The translations under genes and the position numbers were made by a program. Shown piece by piece: positions 33,016-46,300 of a DNA stretch of 64,000 nt (position 1 is its first letter; each line of letters starts with the position of its first letter). The notes under the pieces were generated by a model. It saw only the letters and a list, made by a program, of their open reading frames with translations, ran no database searches and was not told the DNA's origin. Source of the DNA: Hymenopus coronatus (taxonomy: Eukaryota > Arthropoda > Insecta > Mantodea > Hymenopodidae); NCBI GenBank assembly GCA_030762935.1, contig CM060880.1, positions 18,097,001-18,161,000 on the forward strand. The letters are read 5' to 3'.

Positions 33016-33265
33016 GTGATGGTCTCGTCCATAAAAACCTGTCCATACAAAGGAACTTCAGTCACATAGCAACCAGCTTTTGACTATCACTTTAACCTAC
33101 GGTACTCCCTTATTTTGCTTCTACTTACAAGTAAGCAAGTAATAAGACTATTTCTGCTCATTTTTTCCACAATTAGCATGAAGTTAAGGAAGCAAAAGCT
33201 TTTTAACAATAATTTGTTGCAGAGAAGAAGAGAAAATCATGTGAATGGAACACATCAGATTTTTT
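33015..33265 (-). repeat. Family A left-end piece (minus arm of inverted pair)
   Basis: CCATACAAAGGAACTTCAGT...ATGTGAATGGAACACATCAG. With the previous entry it forms a head-to-head inverted repeat. Confidence 0.75.
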
Positions 33266-33339
33266 TACTATGGGCCATACAAAGAGAATTGAAATCCAGT
33301 ATAGCCAACTATTATGGTCAATTGGTATTGGATTGATTG

Positions 33340-33425
33340 TTTTTTTTTTTTTTTTCACACAAGCCGTGTGTAGGACAGGAGTTGGATAGATAGAGACAGA
33401 CTGATAGTATAGTTGGCTATACTAT
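33340..33425 (-). mobile_element. SINE family C tail fragment
   Basis: The reverse complement reads CAGTCTGTCTCTATCTATCC, AACTCCTGTCCTACACACGG, CTTGTGTG and an A-run, the 3' tail of family C. It ends next to TATAGTTGGCTATACTATA, a short palindrome that also occurs at 11096. Confidence 0.55.
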
Positions 33426-33427
33426 AG

Positions 33428-33730
33428 TTGCCCTCAGTGGTGTAATGGTTACCATGCTAACTTCTTATACCCAAGGTCACGGGTTCAAACCTGGCCGAGG
33501 ACAATGGATTTTTTGGGCATAAAAATCCTTAACATGGCTTCCTTTGGAAGGGAAGTAAAGCAGTTGGTCCCGTGTCATAGATTTACAGCTCATAAAAGAA
33601 CCTCAAGCCTGATAGAGAGGTCTCTGAGTAAAAGTAACTGGTCTTTCACGCCCAATTCAGAATGGGATGCTGAGAACTACAGCAGTTGAACAGTGTCCAT
33701 AAATAGCACATCATTTACATTTTTTTTTAA
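33428..33730 (+). mobile_element. tRNA-derived SINE family B, full length
   Basis: GCCCTCAGTGGTGTAATGG to CCATAAATAGCACATCATTT and a T-rich tail. B box GGGTTCAAACCTGG. Confidence 0.88.
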
Positions 33731-33733
33731 GTC

Positions 33734-33945
33734 GCCATTAGGGTTGCCATCTCAAAATAATTTGAGAACACCTTGTGATTTACCGAGAAACATGTGAGTC
33801 AGTTGAGAAATGTAATGCAATGCCCCTATGTTGCCATAATAGCAATGGCAGAGCAACTGGCTAGAGATCGGGAGATCTATGGTTTGTATCCTGCCTATGT
33901 AATTGAATTTTTCAGTCTGACTCTACATATCCAAATTCTGCTTAT
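33734..33945 (+). mobile_element. SINE family C, decayed copy
   Basis: CATCTCAAAATAATTTGAGA, GTGAGTCAGTTGAGAAATG, a degraded tRNA-like head (GGCAGAGCAACTGGC) and TTTTCAGTCTGACTCTACAT match the 11145 copy. Confidence 0.65.
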
Positions 33946-34094
33946 GTTTATCTTGATTAGTACGATGTAGATAACAGATTTATGTTTTTAATGAAAGGTT
34001 TGTTTACCAAACAGCTAGATGCATTTATTTCCCGCCAATTCAGTGATTTGCAAAACAATTGGATTGATATAGCAAGAAGAAAAGAAAGTTTCAT

Positions 34095-34465
34095 GTAGGG
34101 CTGTAAGTATCTATAATATACAATATTTTAATCAAAATCGTTAGAGCCATTTTTGAGAAAATAAAAATTTTCAAAAAAAATTCCACTTAAAGGGTAGTTG
34201 GAGGTGGGGAGATTGAAAATCTTTGTGTCGCATCCTTGCAAGATACAAAACCTAAATGCCAAGTTAAAAGGTCCGTATTTTCATTTCTGAGCTATGTTGT
34301 CCACAGACACACATGCACACCCAAACCTTTTTCTAAAAATGCTTTTTTTGGATGCAGGGGGACCCAAAACATGTATTTCCGGTGATATCTTGGTGTCGAA
34401 TTTTGGGTGCATTACAATACCTTCTTTATACACTATGTAGATGGTACATATAGAGAAAGTAAAAT
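34095..34465 (+). repeat. Family A repeat, 3' part
   Basis: From the TATAATATACAATATTTTAA block to the hairpin CACTATGTAGATGGTACATA followed by TAGAGAAAGTAAAATG. Confidence 0.8.
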
Positions 34466-34586
34466 GATAACTCCATCTATCAATGAGTGAACAAATAGCA
34501 TCAGAAATTACAATCACAGTAATTGCAAAATAAGTGTATTAAATAATTTTCAATGAGATATCAAATATTTTTCATTCATTATTTAT

Positions 34587-34936
34587 TACTTTCTCTATAC
34601 GTACTATGTACATAGTGTATAGAGAAGGTATTGTATTGCATGCAAAAATCCAATACCAAGATTTCACTAGAAATATATGTTTTAGGGTCCCCTATATCCA
34701 AAAAAAAGACATTTGCAGAAACAGGTGTGTGTGTGTGTCCTTGTGTATGTGAACATAATAACTCAAAAACGAAAAGTTGGTAAAATACCAAACTTGGTAT
34801 TTAAGTGTAGTATCTTCCAGGGATGCAACACAAAGATTTTGAGAAAACCCCATCACCCCAAACTACTTTTCACAGGAAAAAAAAATTCGAAAATTTTGAT
34901 TTCCTCAAAAATGTCTAACGATTTTGATTAAAATAG
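34587..34936 (-). repeat. Family A repeat, 3' part, cut by a SINE
   Basis: It begins with the hairpin ACTTTCTCTATACGTACTAT...GTATAGAGAAGG and stops at ATTTTGATTAAAATAG, where a family B SINE starts; the rest of the element is missing. Confidence 0.8.
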
Positions 34937-35066
34937 TCGTCCTCCGAGGTGTAATGGTTACCATGCTAACTTCATATATCCAAGGTCGCGGGTTCAAACC
35001 CGGTGGAGGACGACGGATTTTTTCGGATGTAAAAATCCTTAGCATGGCTTCATTCGGAAGGGAAGG
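34937..35066 (+). mobile_element. tRNA-derived SINE family B, 3'-truncated
   Basis: TCGTCCTCCGAGGTGTAATGG with perfect A and B boxes, ending after CATGGCTTCATTCGGAAGGG. Confidence 0.85.
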
Positions 35067-35069
35067 TTA

Positions 35070-35655
35070 ATGTTCTTTAGAAATTAGTTACTGCTGTACA
35101 GTTAAATGCCATGTGTTATCACTGGAGCATGGGCAAAGATGTTCTGTTGTTCCTTTTTGACTTGGACCGTTTGTGGCACTAGGATTCCAGTGCTCAAGAG
35201 AAAGTTTGCAAATAGTGTGTAATAATGCCACATTTATTGATAGAACGGAATATAATCGTATATTACAAGGAAATGCATAAATAGTGCAGAACCACAGTCT
35301 ACTGAGCAACACCAAGGTACAGCTATGTGATTAAACAGCTTTAAAAGACAATGTACTCAAGTTCAAATGAAGAAGAAAATGTTGTAGATGAATACATATG
35401 TATTTGTAATATTTGTTCATCGATTAGCGTTTATCTCCAAATATTTATCTTCTCAATTACGAGGATTCAACGCTGACAACACTATTTGCACAAATGTGTC
35501 AACTTTTGAAAGGAAATCACTGTCACAATTTTGGTGATTGACGGTTTCTTTGGAATAAGCGATGAAAACATTAGATGAAGTCTGAAGATATATTGTGTAC
35601 ACCCTGAAAATGCTTTTGATTACTAAGAGAAACCTTTTTTTTCACAGTTATACAT
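35070..35655. other. Unassigned sequence past the chitinase 3' end
   Basis: A minus frame at 35315-35088 (75 codons, several Cys) fits no family I know. Confidence 0.35.
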
Positions 35656-35659
35656 AAGT

Positions 35660-35665
35660 TTTATT
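35660..35665 (-). terminator. Chitinase poly(A) signal AATAAA
   Basis: AATAAA on the minus strand lies about 50 bp past the stop codon, giving a short 3' UTR. Confidence 0.7.
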
Positions 35666-35713
35666 TGAAAATGCAGTTTGTACAGAAAGTCTAATGATCG
35701 TCCAAGTCAATCC

Positions 35714-35848
35714 TTAGATACGGCCCAAGACTTTGTTTACGGCAGTCAGCAGGGGATTGGCACCTCCATTGCAAGAGTTGCGGAAGTCCTCAGATTCAAG
35801 AGCCCAGAACATAACACCTCCAAGACCCTCGTCCATCACCAGCTGAGC
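35714..35848 (-). CDS. Chitinase exon 9 (last barrel strand, stop codon)
   Basis: It encodes [15 protein letters not shown] and [11 protein letters not shown], followed by TAA at 35716-35714. The tryptophan of MFW corresponds to the conserved substrate-floor Trp of GH18. An 83-bp intron separates it from exon 8. Confidence 0.93.
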   Translation of the reverse strand, partial: AQLVMDEGLGGVMFWALESEDFRNSCNGGANPLLTAVNKVLGRI

Positions 35849-37278
35849 CTGCACAAAGAAAGATATGCATAAATTTGTATTTATGAAGCTCTTAGAAACA
35901 CAGAATTCTGTAATTGATATATACGGCTTACCTTTGCTGCTACAGTCTCTGGAACTTCGTGACTGACCCACTCATGGCCGCTGTAGCCGTACACATACGT
36001 GGAATCTCTGATGAAGTTCCAACTGGGATTGGTGCAGATCTGCCAACACGGACATTATTTTAAGTTAGTGGCAAATACAATTACTGTGCTTTAGATATCA
36101 TGTATAGGTATTTATATCACTTTGGTCAACTGGTTTATAGTGTGTCTCATATCAACAAAATGGTTGTCCGAATGGTACATAAGCTCGGTGTATTAGGTTT
36201 TGTTCTACAAGTTGTAATTAGATCTCCCATTCCTGGTTGTAGCTTGAATGTCTAAGCCTGATTCAGCATTCCTTAGGTGTTAGGAGTAGACAGACGAGGG
36301 GCTTCCAGTAACTGGGACACAGCACCGCACTATGATGGCCACTAGATAACAAGAGCGACACCGAATCATGTAATATTGGCCACCCTTGGGGAATGATCAT
36401 TGTTGTCAAAATAGCTGACTAATTGGTAATCCAATGGTAGTAGGATGAGCATTGTTGCGTCATCGTTGTCCGTCATTTGCCTCAAGTATGAACGTTCTTG
36501 CAAAAGCAGTGAACATTCAAAGGGAGGATTTTTGTACAATGGTGTTGTACTACTTCAAATATGACTTAAAAGAAATGCAGTCACTTTGAGGAATCTTTGT
36601 GGACTATTTTTTGTCACGTACCTCTGTGTTCTGCTGGTTTGGAAAAATTCAAGAGTGGGCCCTAGTCTCTTAAAGATGAAGAGAAGAGTGCAAGACCAAC
36701 AACAATAGTGATTGAGAAATACATCAGCACTATGGAAACATTGATTAGAGAATATCCAAGACTAACTTACAAGATCGTTGAGCTGGCATTAGCAATTAGC
36801 TTGCCGAGTGTTTCAATCATTCTTCATTAACACCTTCGTGTAATACAATAAAAAAAAAGTATAAAAAAGCTTCCTAATGGGTGCCCCTAATTTATCTGAA
36901 GCATAGAAGCTCCAACTGTTACAGAAAAATGTGATATGGAGGTTTGCCTTCCGAGAGTGTTTAAAAATCAAGAAAAACGTCCAAAGACAGAATTAAAGGG
37001 CATGTTGTTGATCATGACAATGTATCAGGTCACACCGCTAGTGCAACTGTGGAAATTCTGTAAGAAACTGAGACAAAACTAATGACTCGTTCACCCTATA
37101 GTCCCAATTTGGCATCACGCGATTTCTTCCTGTTCCATACGGTGAAGAATAGGCTTTGAGGTCACAGACTTTCTAGCCCTGAAGAAGCTGTTGAATACGA
37201 AGAAGAGTTATCAGCAGTGCGTAGAGTGGCGTAGATGCTTCCAGAAGTAGTTGTCTCAATACTTATCTAGTGACCCTC

Positions 37279-37321
<43 letters not shown>

Positions 37322-40300
37322 TCTTTGTGATTCCAATGTGACCCCTTGGAAAAAGGGATGAAGTGGAAAGTCGAAGGGTTATCAGATTCCGACATTAAAG
37401 TGTACTAGTAAGGACGGAATCCTAACGAATCCAACATGGCGCCAATCCGGACTCGAGCCACCTACAAACAGGGATACCAGTGCAGACTAAAAGCTCCCAG
37501 GAAGGAAGGGGCCCCAGGAGTCCCGCCAAAAACAAAGGGAGAAATCTTTCGAAAGCACTAATTCCAGCCGTTGCTTGGTCTTGCAAACATGAAGCAGGGG
37601 AGAGGAGATCATGGGGACAGGAAATTCGTGATAGAAGGGTAACCTCTCCACCATTCACCTAACAACCCATGAAATCCATGAAAAAACTCTCGCTTAGAGT
37701 AGCCGACCCAACGGGAATCGAACCTGGAATATTCCGAATTGAAGCCCGCGGCCATTGTGCTCGGTTTATCATGCCTTAGTAATTTGAAAAATATGTACTT
37801 ATTATTGCTTTTTCTAAATCTCTTCATGAGTGGCGCTTTCGTCTGAAACACCTTAATCCATCAAAAACAAAGTCTAGATTACTTCGAAAATTGATATATA
37901 GTCAATTAATACATGCATTTGGATGTAAAATTATTGATTACTCACTTCATAGTAAGCCAGGAAGCCCGGCTCCTGGGTATATTGGCCTGCTGTTCCTGCT
38001 CCCGAAACTGGGGCGCCTAGTCCATGTTTGTTCTGGTCAGCTAGCCAGTAAGTGCGGCCATACAGAGGAACGCCCAGTAAAAGCTTATTTTTTGGTACTC
38101 CGCCGTTCTCCCATTGCTTCAGAGTCGACTTCTACAAGAACATTAAAGTGCGTTACTTTTATTGTAAGATTCAGAAACCATTTTCTTGCAAAAGATGTGC
38201 AATTTACTGCTATGTTTTCAAGACACACGACTCAAAATTCAAGTAGTTTATGAGGCTGCAATCTTAAAAATATACCAATCTTAAGTCCTTACGGTTGTGT
38301 ATGTAAACATTCGCTGTTAGCTATCTTGTGAGTCTATCATTATATTAACTCTTCTTTAATTCTATGGCTTCTAGTTCTTTGATAATCTTTGTATGCTATT
38401 ACAATTAATATATCCATCCATCCATCCATGCATTTAACGTCTCCAACTATTAATAAAATATAGTAAAGGGGATTTGCATTTTTTAAAGCTAAACGTTCTT
38501 TAACATGGTTGGTCATATCGGACGATGAATGAAATTGGTGAAGTGATACTCAATTGCACTTGGGGTCCATGGAACTTAACCCTTTGTTGCCTGTCGGTAT
38601 CCATAAGTTTCGCTTGTTTTAAGCGTAACATACAAATAGGATTGTACTTTAGGTTTAATTTCATGTTATAGTAACCCTCAACCATAAACGACAAATAATC
38701 AAGACCGTTTTATATTGTAAAAATATATATAATTTTGCCGCAAAATTGCAGTGTTTTTTTCTAAATAAATAAAAGAGAAAACCGACATAAATACAGCCAA
38801 ATGTAGCCCCCAACTTCCAAGCATCACACCGATTATTTTACTTGGGCTCTCCCCGTCATTTACCACAGACACTGGGATTTGAACTTGCAACATTGGGCTT
38901 TGAATGGAAGGCCAGTCCATTACCTATCACCTAATACTCATGGTCATTTGAACTACTTTTTTGGTAGTGTCTTTGGTAGCATTATAAAAACTGGTTTAGA
39001 AGAATTTAAACTTTTAGTTGGGAAGAAAAGTATTATTAAGGCTCTACATTTATTTTCATGTCTATTTTCTTTATTATTTTATATAATAATTTTATAGATT
39101 TATTCCGAAATATTTTCACTAGAACTCCGTTTTAAACTTGAATTAAAGAAAAAAAAAAAAAAAAAAACGGCATGTGTAGCATACTAGTGCAGGCAACTAA
39201 GGGTTAAAGTTACTCGGCAAATTTTTATTTTACATTTTCTGATGTATTCAATGAATTTCCTAAAAACTACTCTGAAATTGTAATTTAAGGTATTGAGAAT
39301 TTTAATAGGTCCAAGCAATGTAGTACTGTATAATGATTTCAGTGACTTCAATTTCTTTTTACATGTTTTGCAACTAATTAAAAGACACCTTAAATGTCCT
39401 TGTTCACTACAACTACATGTTGCTGGCTTCTTCTAAATTTATACAATTATCAGGAATTAAAGTTATACTGAGACGTAGTTTTAAAGCTTTTCATAGTTTT
39501 TGTCTGGGTTAAGTATACATTTTAAATCAAGGTGTGTCCATTATGTAATTTAAGCATACATTTTCTAAATGTTAATTAATCCTTCTGCTTATGATTACTT
39601 TTCATCCATGTCATCAACAGTGTAATTTAAAACTTTCTCTTTCTTTTCTAGCATGCAAGGTAAACATTGTAATATCCCCAATATTTTGTCATGTCTAGGA
39701 ATCCCTTTTCTATAAGCGTAATATATTTTTAAGTTCCATTTCTATCAGGTTAAAATAGCAGTCCGCTACAATAATTTGAATTACTAAAATGTATGTTTTT
39801 TGTTTTTTTTTAAACATTTTTCTTTCCCTTTAATTTCTCTGGGCTTTTTACAGGCTTTGTTTTGAGCAACGATTGAAGAAAAATGATCACTCAATTTAAT
39901 TTTATCGGTCTCATATTCATACTTCCAGATTCTGTGGGATGCTTACCATTCGACTGCTGAGATAGTCTCGTCTTCTTCTTCTTCTTATTGTTGTTGTTGT
40001 TGTTATTATTAGTTGTTTAATTCGTGTAGCACTCTTTGACTTCTAAGGTAATATAGGTAGTTTTGAATGAAGAAACTACTGACGGTGTTGGTGTTTTACA
40101 CCCGCGACATTGTGGATTTCTTAATTTTATGTCTATTGATTTTATCATAAACCACACTCACGTTCAGGCCGCGCCGTGACCGAGTGGTTAGATCACTCGC
40201 CTTTCACCTAGATGGTCCGGGTTCGATCCCAAGCGACCGCAGGGGCAGGTTTTCTCCGGGTTCTCCGGTTTTCCCATTCCACCGGTGCTCCATCTTCATT

Positions 40301-43300
40301 CCATGTATCAACAGTGTCATCGTCTGTGGTGCCATGGTAGTAAAAGCGGGTGTAAAACACTATAAAAACACTCACGTTCACTCTTACACTCACTCTTATT
40401 TCCAGGCACTGCGGCGGTAATGAATCAAACCCGGGGATTCTGTGTAGAAAACTAAGAACGCTGACCACTGGGCCACAGAGGCAGTCTTCTCTTTTTACAT
40501 TTCACTGTCTTTAGCATATCAACTAAAATGAATGACATGGATACATACCGAAACACAAATTATTTGCAGTTATGTATCGATTATTAAAACCAAATCGAAG
40601 CATTAAATGATTTTACTTGAAATTACACACCTTTTGACCTATTAAGTATCATAAGTGTGAGAACAACTCAAAACAAAATTTAGTGTGGGAAGTTTTAACA
40701 TTGTTTCTAAATATTTGTATTATTATTGTTTGGAATAAATTTGCGGTGCAGCATATTCTTAAAAAGTGTCTCTTTTAGTTACTTGAACGTCAACCTAGTT
40801 GAGCTCTTTCCTTTTGCAATTATTTTTAATGTCGTGGCCCCAAATATATATAAGTAGTTTTGATAAATTACAACAAGGTAAAATTTGTGTTTCAGGATCA
40901 CTTGGGAAGTGATACCATAAATTGTTATACGATGGTCACTCAAAGTTTTTAGCAGCAGCCACAAATATTTTACCATTAAGTTATAGCTTTTACAACTTTT
41001 CAAGGTATTATTCATTATGACGAATACACTTCTGCATCAATTCAAACCACTTTGAAAATGCATCTGACCAAACTTGTTTCAGGAGGTCGCTCACAACCTC
41101 TGTGTAAGTCCCAGTGACCTCATCATGTGATGAGAACTGGTGACCATGAGCTTTTCTTGTTTTGGGAAAAAGAAAAAAGTGACAAGGAGGAAAATCTGCA
41201 AAATAAGGGCTCTAGGAAGCACACTAACGTTTTGATCGGCTAAGAAGTACAGTGTTCTGGCTGCTATGTGAGCTGGAGCATGTCATGGTAAAGGGGCAGA
41301 TGAGCGGTCTTCGATCTTGGATTCTTGTTTTCCATGTTGCAATGACAAATGACAGACATACATTCACATACCACTCAGCAGTAACAGTTTTGGGGGGAGG
41401 GGGTATTCGGGGTGATCGATGATAAATGACAAGTTTTTGAGAAGAAGGAAGCCAGTATATTTGTTCCAACTCTTCTAAACCTTTCCACCTTTGTTGGCCT
41501 ATCATCATCTGGAAAGCATTGCACTGCTGATTATCGCTTTGTTTCGGGATCATTTTGGTATGCCCATGATTCAACACCTGAGAAATGTTGTAGGTGTCGT
41601 TGGTTCTCCCACTGTTGAATTTTTCCTGCGCGAAAACACACCATTCCACGTGAGCTGCTTTCTGGTCCTCTGTTAACGGATGCGGTATAGTTTAGGAAGG
41701 TAATTAAAAATACTACCATTTTTTTCGGCTCGCGCAGCTCAAGCCTTCGACTGCTTCCCTCTTCCCGCTTTAGTCAGCCGTTTTCAGAGATTGTAAGAAA
41801 GATAAGGATTGAGGGAGAATTTCTATCACTCCTTTGCCATTGTTACAATACGCGCGCATGGCTGAATGTAGGATGGGAAGTACTTGTTTTCGCAAGTAAA
41901 CAATATTCCTAGTCATTCCTCTAAGGGACTTACCAGAAGAGCTTAGTCGTTGAAGGTCCCGACATTACTGTTAATAGCTCCCAGTTTATATATTCTTACA
42001 ATGAACAATTGGTTTTTATGAACCTTCAGTGCCGCTTACAATGCTCTGTCTCCCACCACTAACAAAAACCTCGAGATGCCCATGCCTTTTCATTACCCTG
42101 GCAGAGAATAGCCAACGAGAACAGTGCTTGGTGTTTTGAAGATGTTCACGTAAGATTGTAATCACTGTAGTTGATCCAATGTTAAGGGTACTCTGAATGT
42201 TAGCATAGGTGGAGAGGGGATTCTGCTTTAATAACTTATGCGCAGTTACAATTGGTTCTGATATTACTGTTGTGTGAGGGTGATCTGCGCAAGACTCATC
42301 TTCCAGGGATCCTCGACCTCTTTGGAACTCCCAAACCAGTTTCTGGATGGTGCAGAGTTCTGGAAAACTTCCACCAAAGATTTGTGACAATGCTTTGCCG
42401 TTAGCCTCTTTTTTAAATCATAATGAATCAAGACACGAAAATCATGTCCTAACAGCTCGATTGCGTTTGGCCGTTTGCATAACAATTAATGTGTTTTCTC
42501 CTGCGTTTCTGCAAAACACCAGCTACATTGTTGTGTAGTAAAGCGTGATTGTAGCTTTAAAATGGCCCTCTTTCAAATGAAATCACCCACATTGCTGTCA
42601 CTGCAATGGTTCAGCCGCTGCTAAAAACTTTCGGAGTGACCCTGGTACTAAACTTATTGCAGTGAAACATCTAACTTACAATGTTCAAGATGCAATCTCT
42701 TCCAGTCTCATGAGGAAGTGCCTCTATAGGTGAATTGAGGGCTGTCTTGGTATCAGCAGACGCTGTGTGATAGTCAAACGTCATAACGCTTATGTAATCT
42801 GCATATCTGCAACATTATAATGGATTTAGACAGAGAGCACTTACTAACACTTAAGGAAATAAATGATTGTTGAGGATCAGATGGCCTGCATTATATAATT
42901 TAAGTTGCCGGATAAGCTAATAGCTACCTGTAACGTTTAACACATAAGAAAGTCACTTACTGGCCAACTTGAGCGAAGTCGTATCCCTGGGAGGCTATGT
43001 CCGGATCAGCGGCTACAGCCACAGACAGTGTCTTACCCTCAGCATGCAGTCTGGTAGCCAAAGTTTTCAGCAAAATTGGATAGTTTTCCTAGAACAACGC
43101 TTCTAAATGTGAGACAAATATTTGACTTATTTAACGGATCTCTCAAAATCATTGTAGCAGAAGAATAAATACCAAAGAACAGTGTTAGACCATCATAGTT
43201 TATCATACGCACCTTGTCCTGAGAACTTCCACCCCTCTGGGTTGGATATTCCCAATCTAAGTCGAATCCGTCGAATTCAAATTTCTTCAGGAACTCAACT

Positions 43301-46300
43301 ACACTTCCTGTGAATTGATCGCGTCCTTCTTGTGTAGCTGCCATCTGTAGGAGAATATAAGAATGTGCTGTCATTTTAATTTCTGGGTATTTTTTTCTTT
43401 TGAGATATCTATTTAATTAATTGTTGACAAATAATTGCCTTGTATACTTTAAACAGTTATGCAATTAAACATTTAGCAACAAAAGCCCTGATAAAATCTG
43501 AATGTATACAAATACAATTAAAAGGACAGAATGTTTTATACAGTATTATTTGAGACGCAGTTTTAGTCTGACAACTAGCAGACATTTAGCGCTTCAAAGT
43601 CTCGTCATGTCAACTTCCACCAATCATTTTACTCCTTTCTGAAAACTTCTCTTTTATATAGGGAACTAAAGTAAAAAGGAAATGATACTAGCGTATCAGC
43701 TGGAGAAGAATCTACTCCTGAAAAGTAACCGTTGAGAATCCTATAACAAAAGCGCTACCTTCTTACAACCCTCAACCCAAAAGCTTAAACAACCATCCCA
43801 TAATAATCCTTTCAGCTCGCGTTTAAACGCTAGAGGTAGATGTGCTCAGAAAACACACTTAGGTTCATCATGAGACAACCTGACAACATCGGTCGGGGTT
43901 AACGGTTAGTTGGAGAAGAAGTCAGCCACTTTTCGCATACCCAACTCCAAATATTTAATCGTCTTTGTTCTCTCCCACGCAATAACAAATAGCCTGGAAC
44001 TAATAGTGTTTCATACTAAAGGATGCATATATTTCATGTTATTACTATCTTCCAGCTGAACACTTCCAAGTACTGATGTGATGTTATGACCAAATATGAT
44101 ATTGGTGTTTACCATCACAGCATGTCCTATGAATCTCATACAAATACTTAATTCCAGAGTAGAAAGTGTTTTGAAGCTCACTGATATTGTCACCATTAAT
44201 TAATGAGTGCATGGTTGTCTAGTATATCGATGCATTTATGGTAATGTTTATTAATTAAGGGAGTGCAATAAACGACATGCCACATGACGTTGTACCTCAA
44301 AATCCCGTTCAGGCCGCGCCGTGGCCGAGTGGTTAGACCACTCGCCTCTCACCTAGACGGCCGGGGTTCGATCCCAAGCGACCGCATGTGAGATTTGTGG
44401 TGGACAAAGCGGCGCTGGGGCGGGTTTTCTCCGGGTACTCCGGTTTCCCCCGCCATCGCATTCCACCGGTGCTTCCATCATCATTCATGTGTCATCAGTG
44501 TCACCGCCTGCGGTGCCTTAAGTAGTTAAGAGCGACCATAAATGAAACTCTATTACATCTGATCTTCATATAGCAAGTGTGTACATCAGCAAATGTTAAC
44601 CCTGAAGAATGGCTGGCTTACTTTATAACTCTATGGGGAATATGGAGGCATTAAGATGGCATTAGACTGTGAGATTAGGGAGTGTGTCGAAGTTTTGGGT
44701 AGGACAATAAGGGATGACGAAACAATTATTCAAGTTACATTAATGAAAAGAAATAAAGAAACCGGTCTAGGTGGGACTCCCACAGAATTTCTCAAAGAAT
44801 ACTGAAATGCTGACATGGAGAGAGTTGAGAAATTAACATGTCTGTTTAACTCAATTAAAGAAAAGGGGTATGTATAGGTGAACTGAAGAAAGGCATAATA
44901 TACCCGATTTATAAAGGGAAAGGTAGCACGTTCAAACCAGTTATCGAGGGATTGGTAACTTTGGCAAATCAAATATAGAATTCCAAATGAGTTTTAGAAC
45001 TGCTGATAATTTTTATAACAAAAACGTTACTAGATAACTACCTTAATAAAAAGGGGAGAGGTTATAATGGAATTTTTGACCTATAGAAAGCCTATGATAG
45101 GGCGGAGCCAGAGTTACTATGGCATAAACTGTTACATAAAGCATTAAGTCTACAGTCTGAGAGCCCTGTATGAGGAGAACACCTTCTGTGTGAGGGTGGA
45201 GGAAGAAGTAGTATCCAGAGAGATAACACAAGGGAAAGGTTTAAGATAAGTTTCTAAAGTAAGTCCAATACCCTTTAATATATTTATTGACATTTTATTA
45301 TGGATAAGCAAGAACAAAAAGTGTATATCTGTCATAAATAATATAGCAATTCCTGTGTTTTCTGATAATTTGGTGGTACGATCAATCACAGTTAATGGAC
45401 TGGACCAAGCGCTTCAAGAAGTATATACTGTAATGAATGGAACCTAACTGTGAATCAGGAAAAATCCCAAATGGTGGTATTTAAGAAGAGATAAAAGTTG
45501 AGTAAGTATGAGAAATGAAAGAAGGGGAGTAAGGAATATAAAGTAGCAAGCGAATGTATTCACTTAGGCGTTAAAATAGATGGGGGTGGGAGATGAGAAA
45601 ATCAAAAGAAACTAGCACTAAAACGGAAAAGGTGCAATGGCAGCACATTAGAATTAAGTAGTTGGAAAAAATATGGGAATGGAATCAAAAACACTATATG
45701 GAGTAGAGATATGTGTGCCTGGATGGGGAGAAGATCCCATTGATATAGTCCATGGAGTGTTTTAGGGTAGTATTGTGCCTACCAAGTACAGTGGCCAAGT
45801 AAGTAGCGTGATGGAGATGGGAAGTGTGCCAAGAAAAGGTATGATTATAGAAAAAACACTGAAATATTTGCGTATCATCCTGAATCTAGATGCGAATAAT
45901 TTGTTAAGGTAGTGTGTGGAATATCAGGAAAGGAGTCTTAGGAACTCCAGAAAGAGCAGTGACATCCAAATGAAACTGCAAGTGAATGGGATGGGATCAT
46001 ACTGGAGGAGAGGGGAAATAATCATAATTAATTTATGAAAATAAGGAAGAAATTTTAAGATATAGACACCCAAAAACCTTTTGGTGGGATAATGCAAAAA
46101 AAAAAAAAATCTCAATTAAGGAAACATGGGAAAGGGTCACGTATGTTGATAAAAATAAATAGCGAACAAAGGGAGGGAATCACATGGTTAAGAATTGGCG
46201 TTGGAGATTAAGAGGTGTGAGAAAATACATCTTACAGAGTCAATGTTTCATTTGTGGCGGGAAGGAAGATCTAGAGCATACAGTATATCTATGCCAAGGA

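Noticed and set aside
38879..39097. 72-codon frame inside the TTAA-flanked element
   Set aside because: No transposase motif; it crosses a tRNA-like segment and AT-rich filler, so the element is treated as a non-coding MITE.
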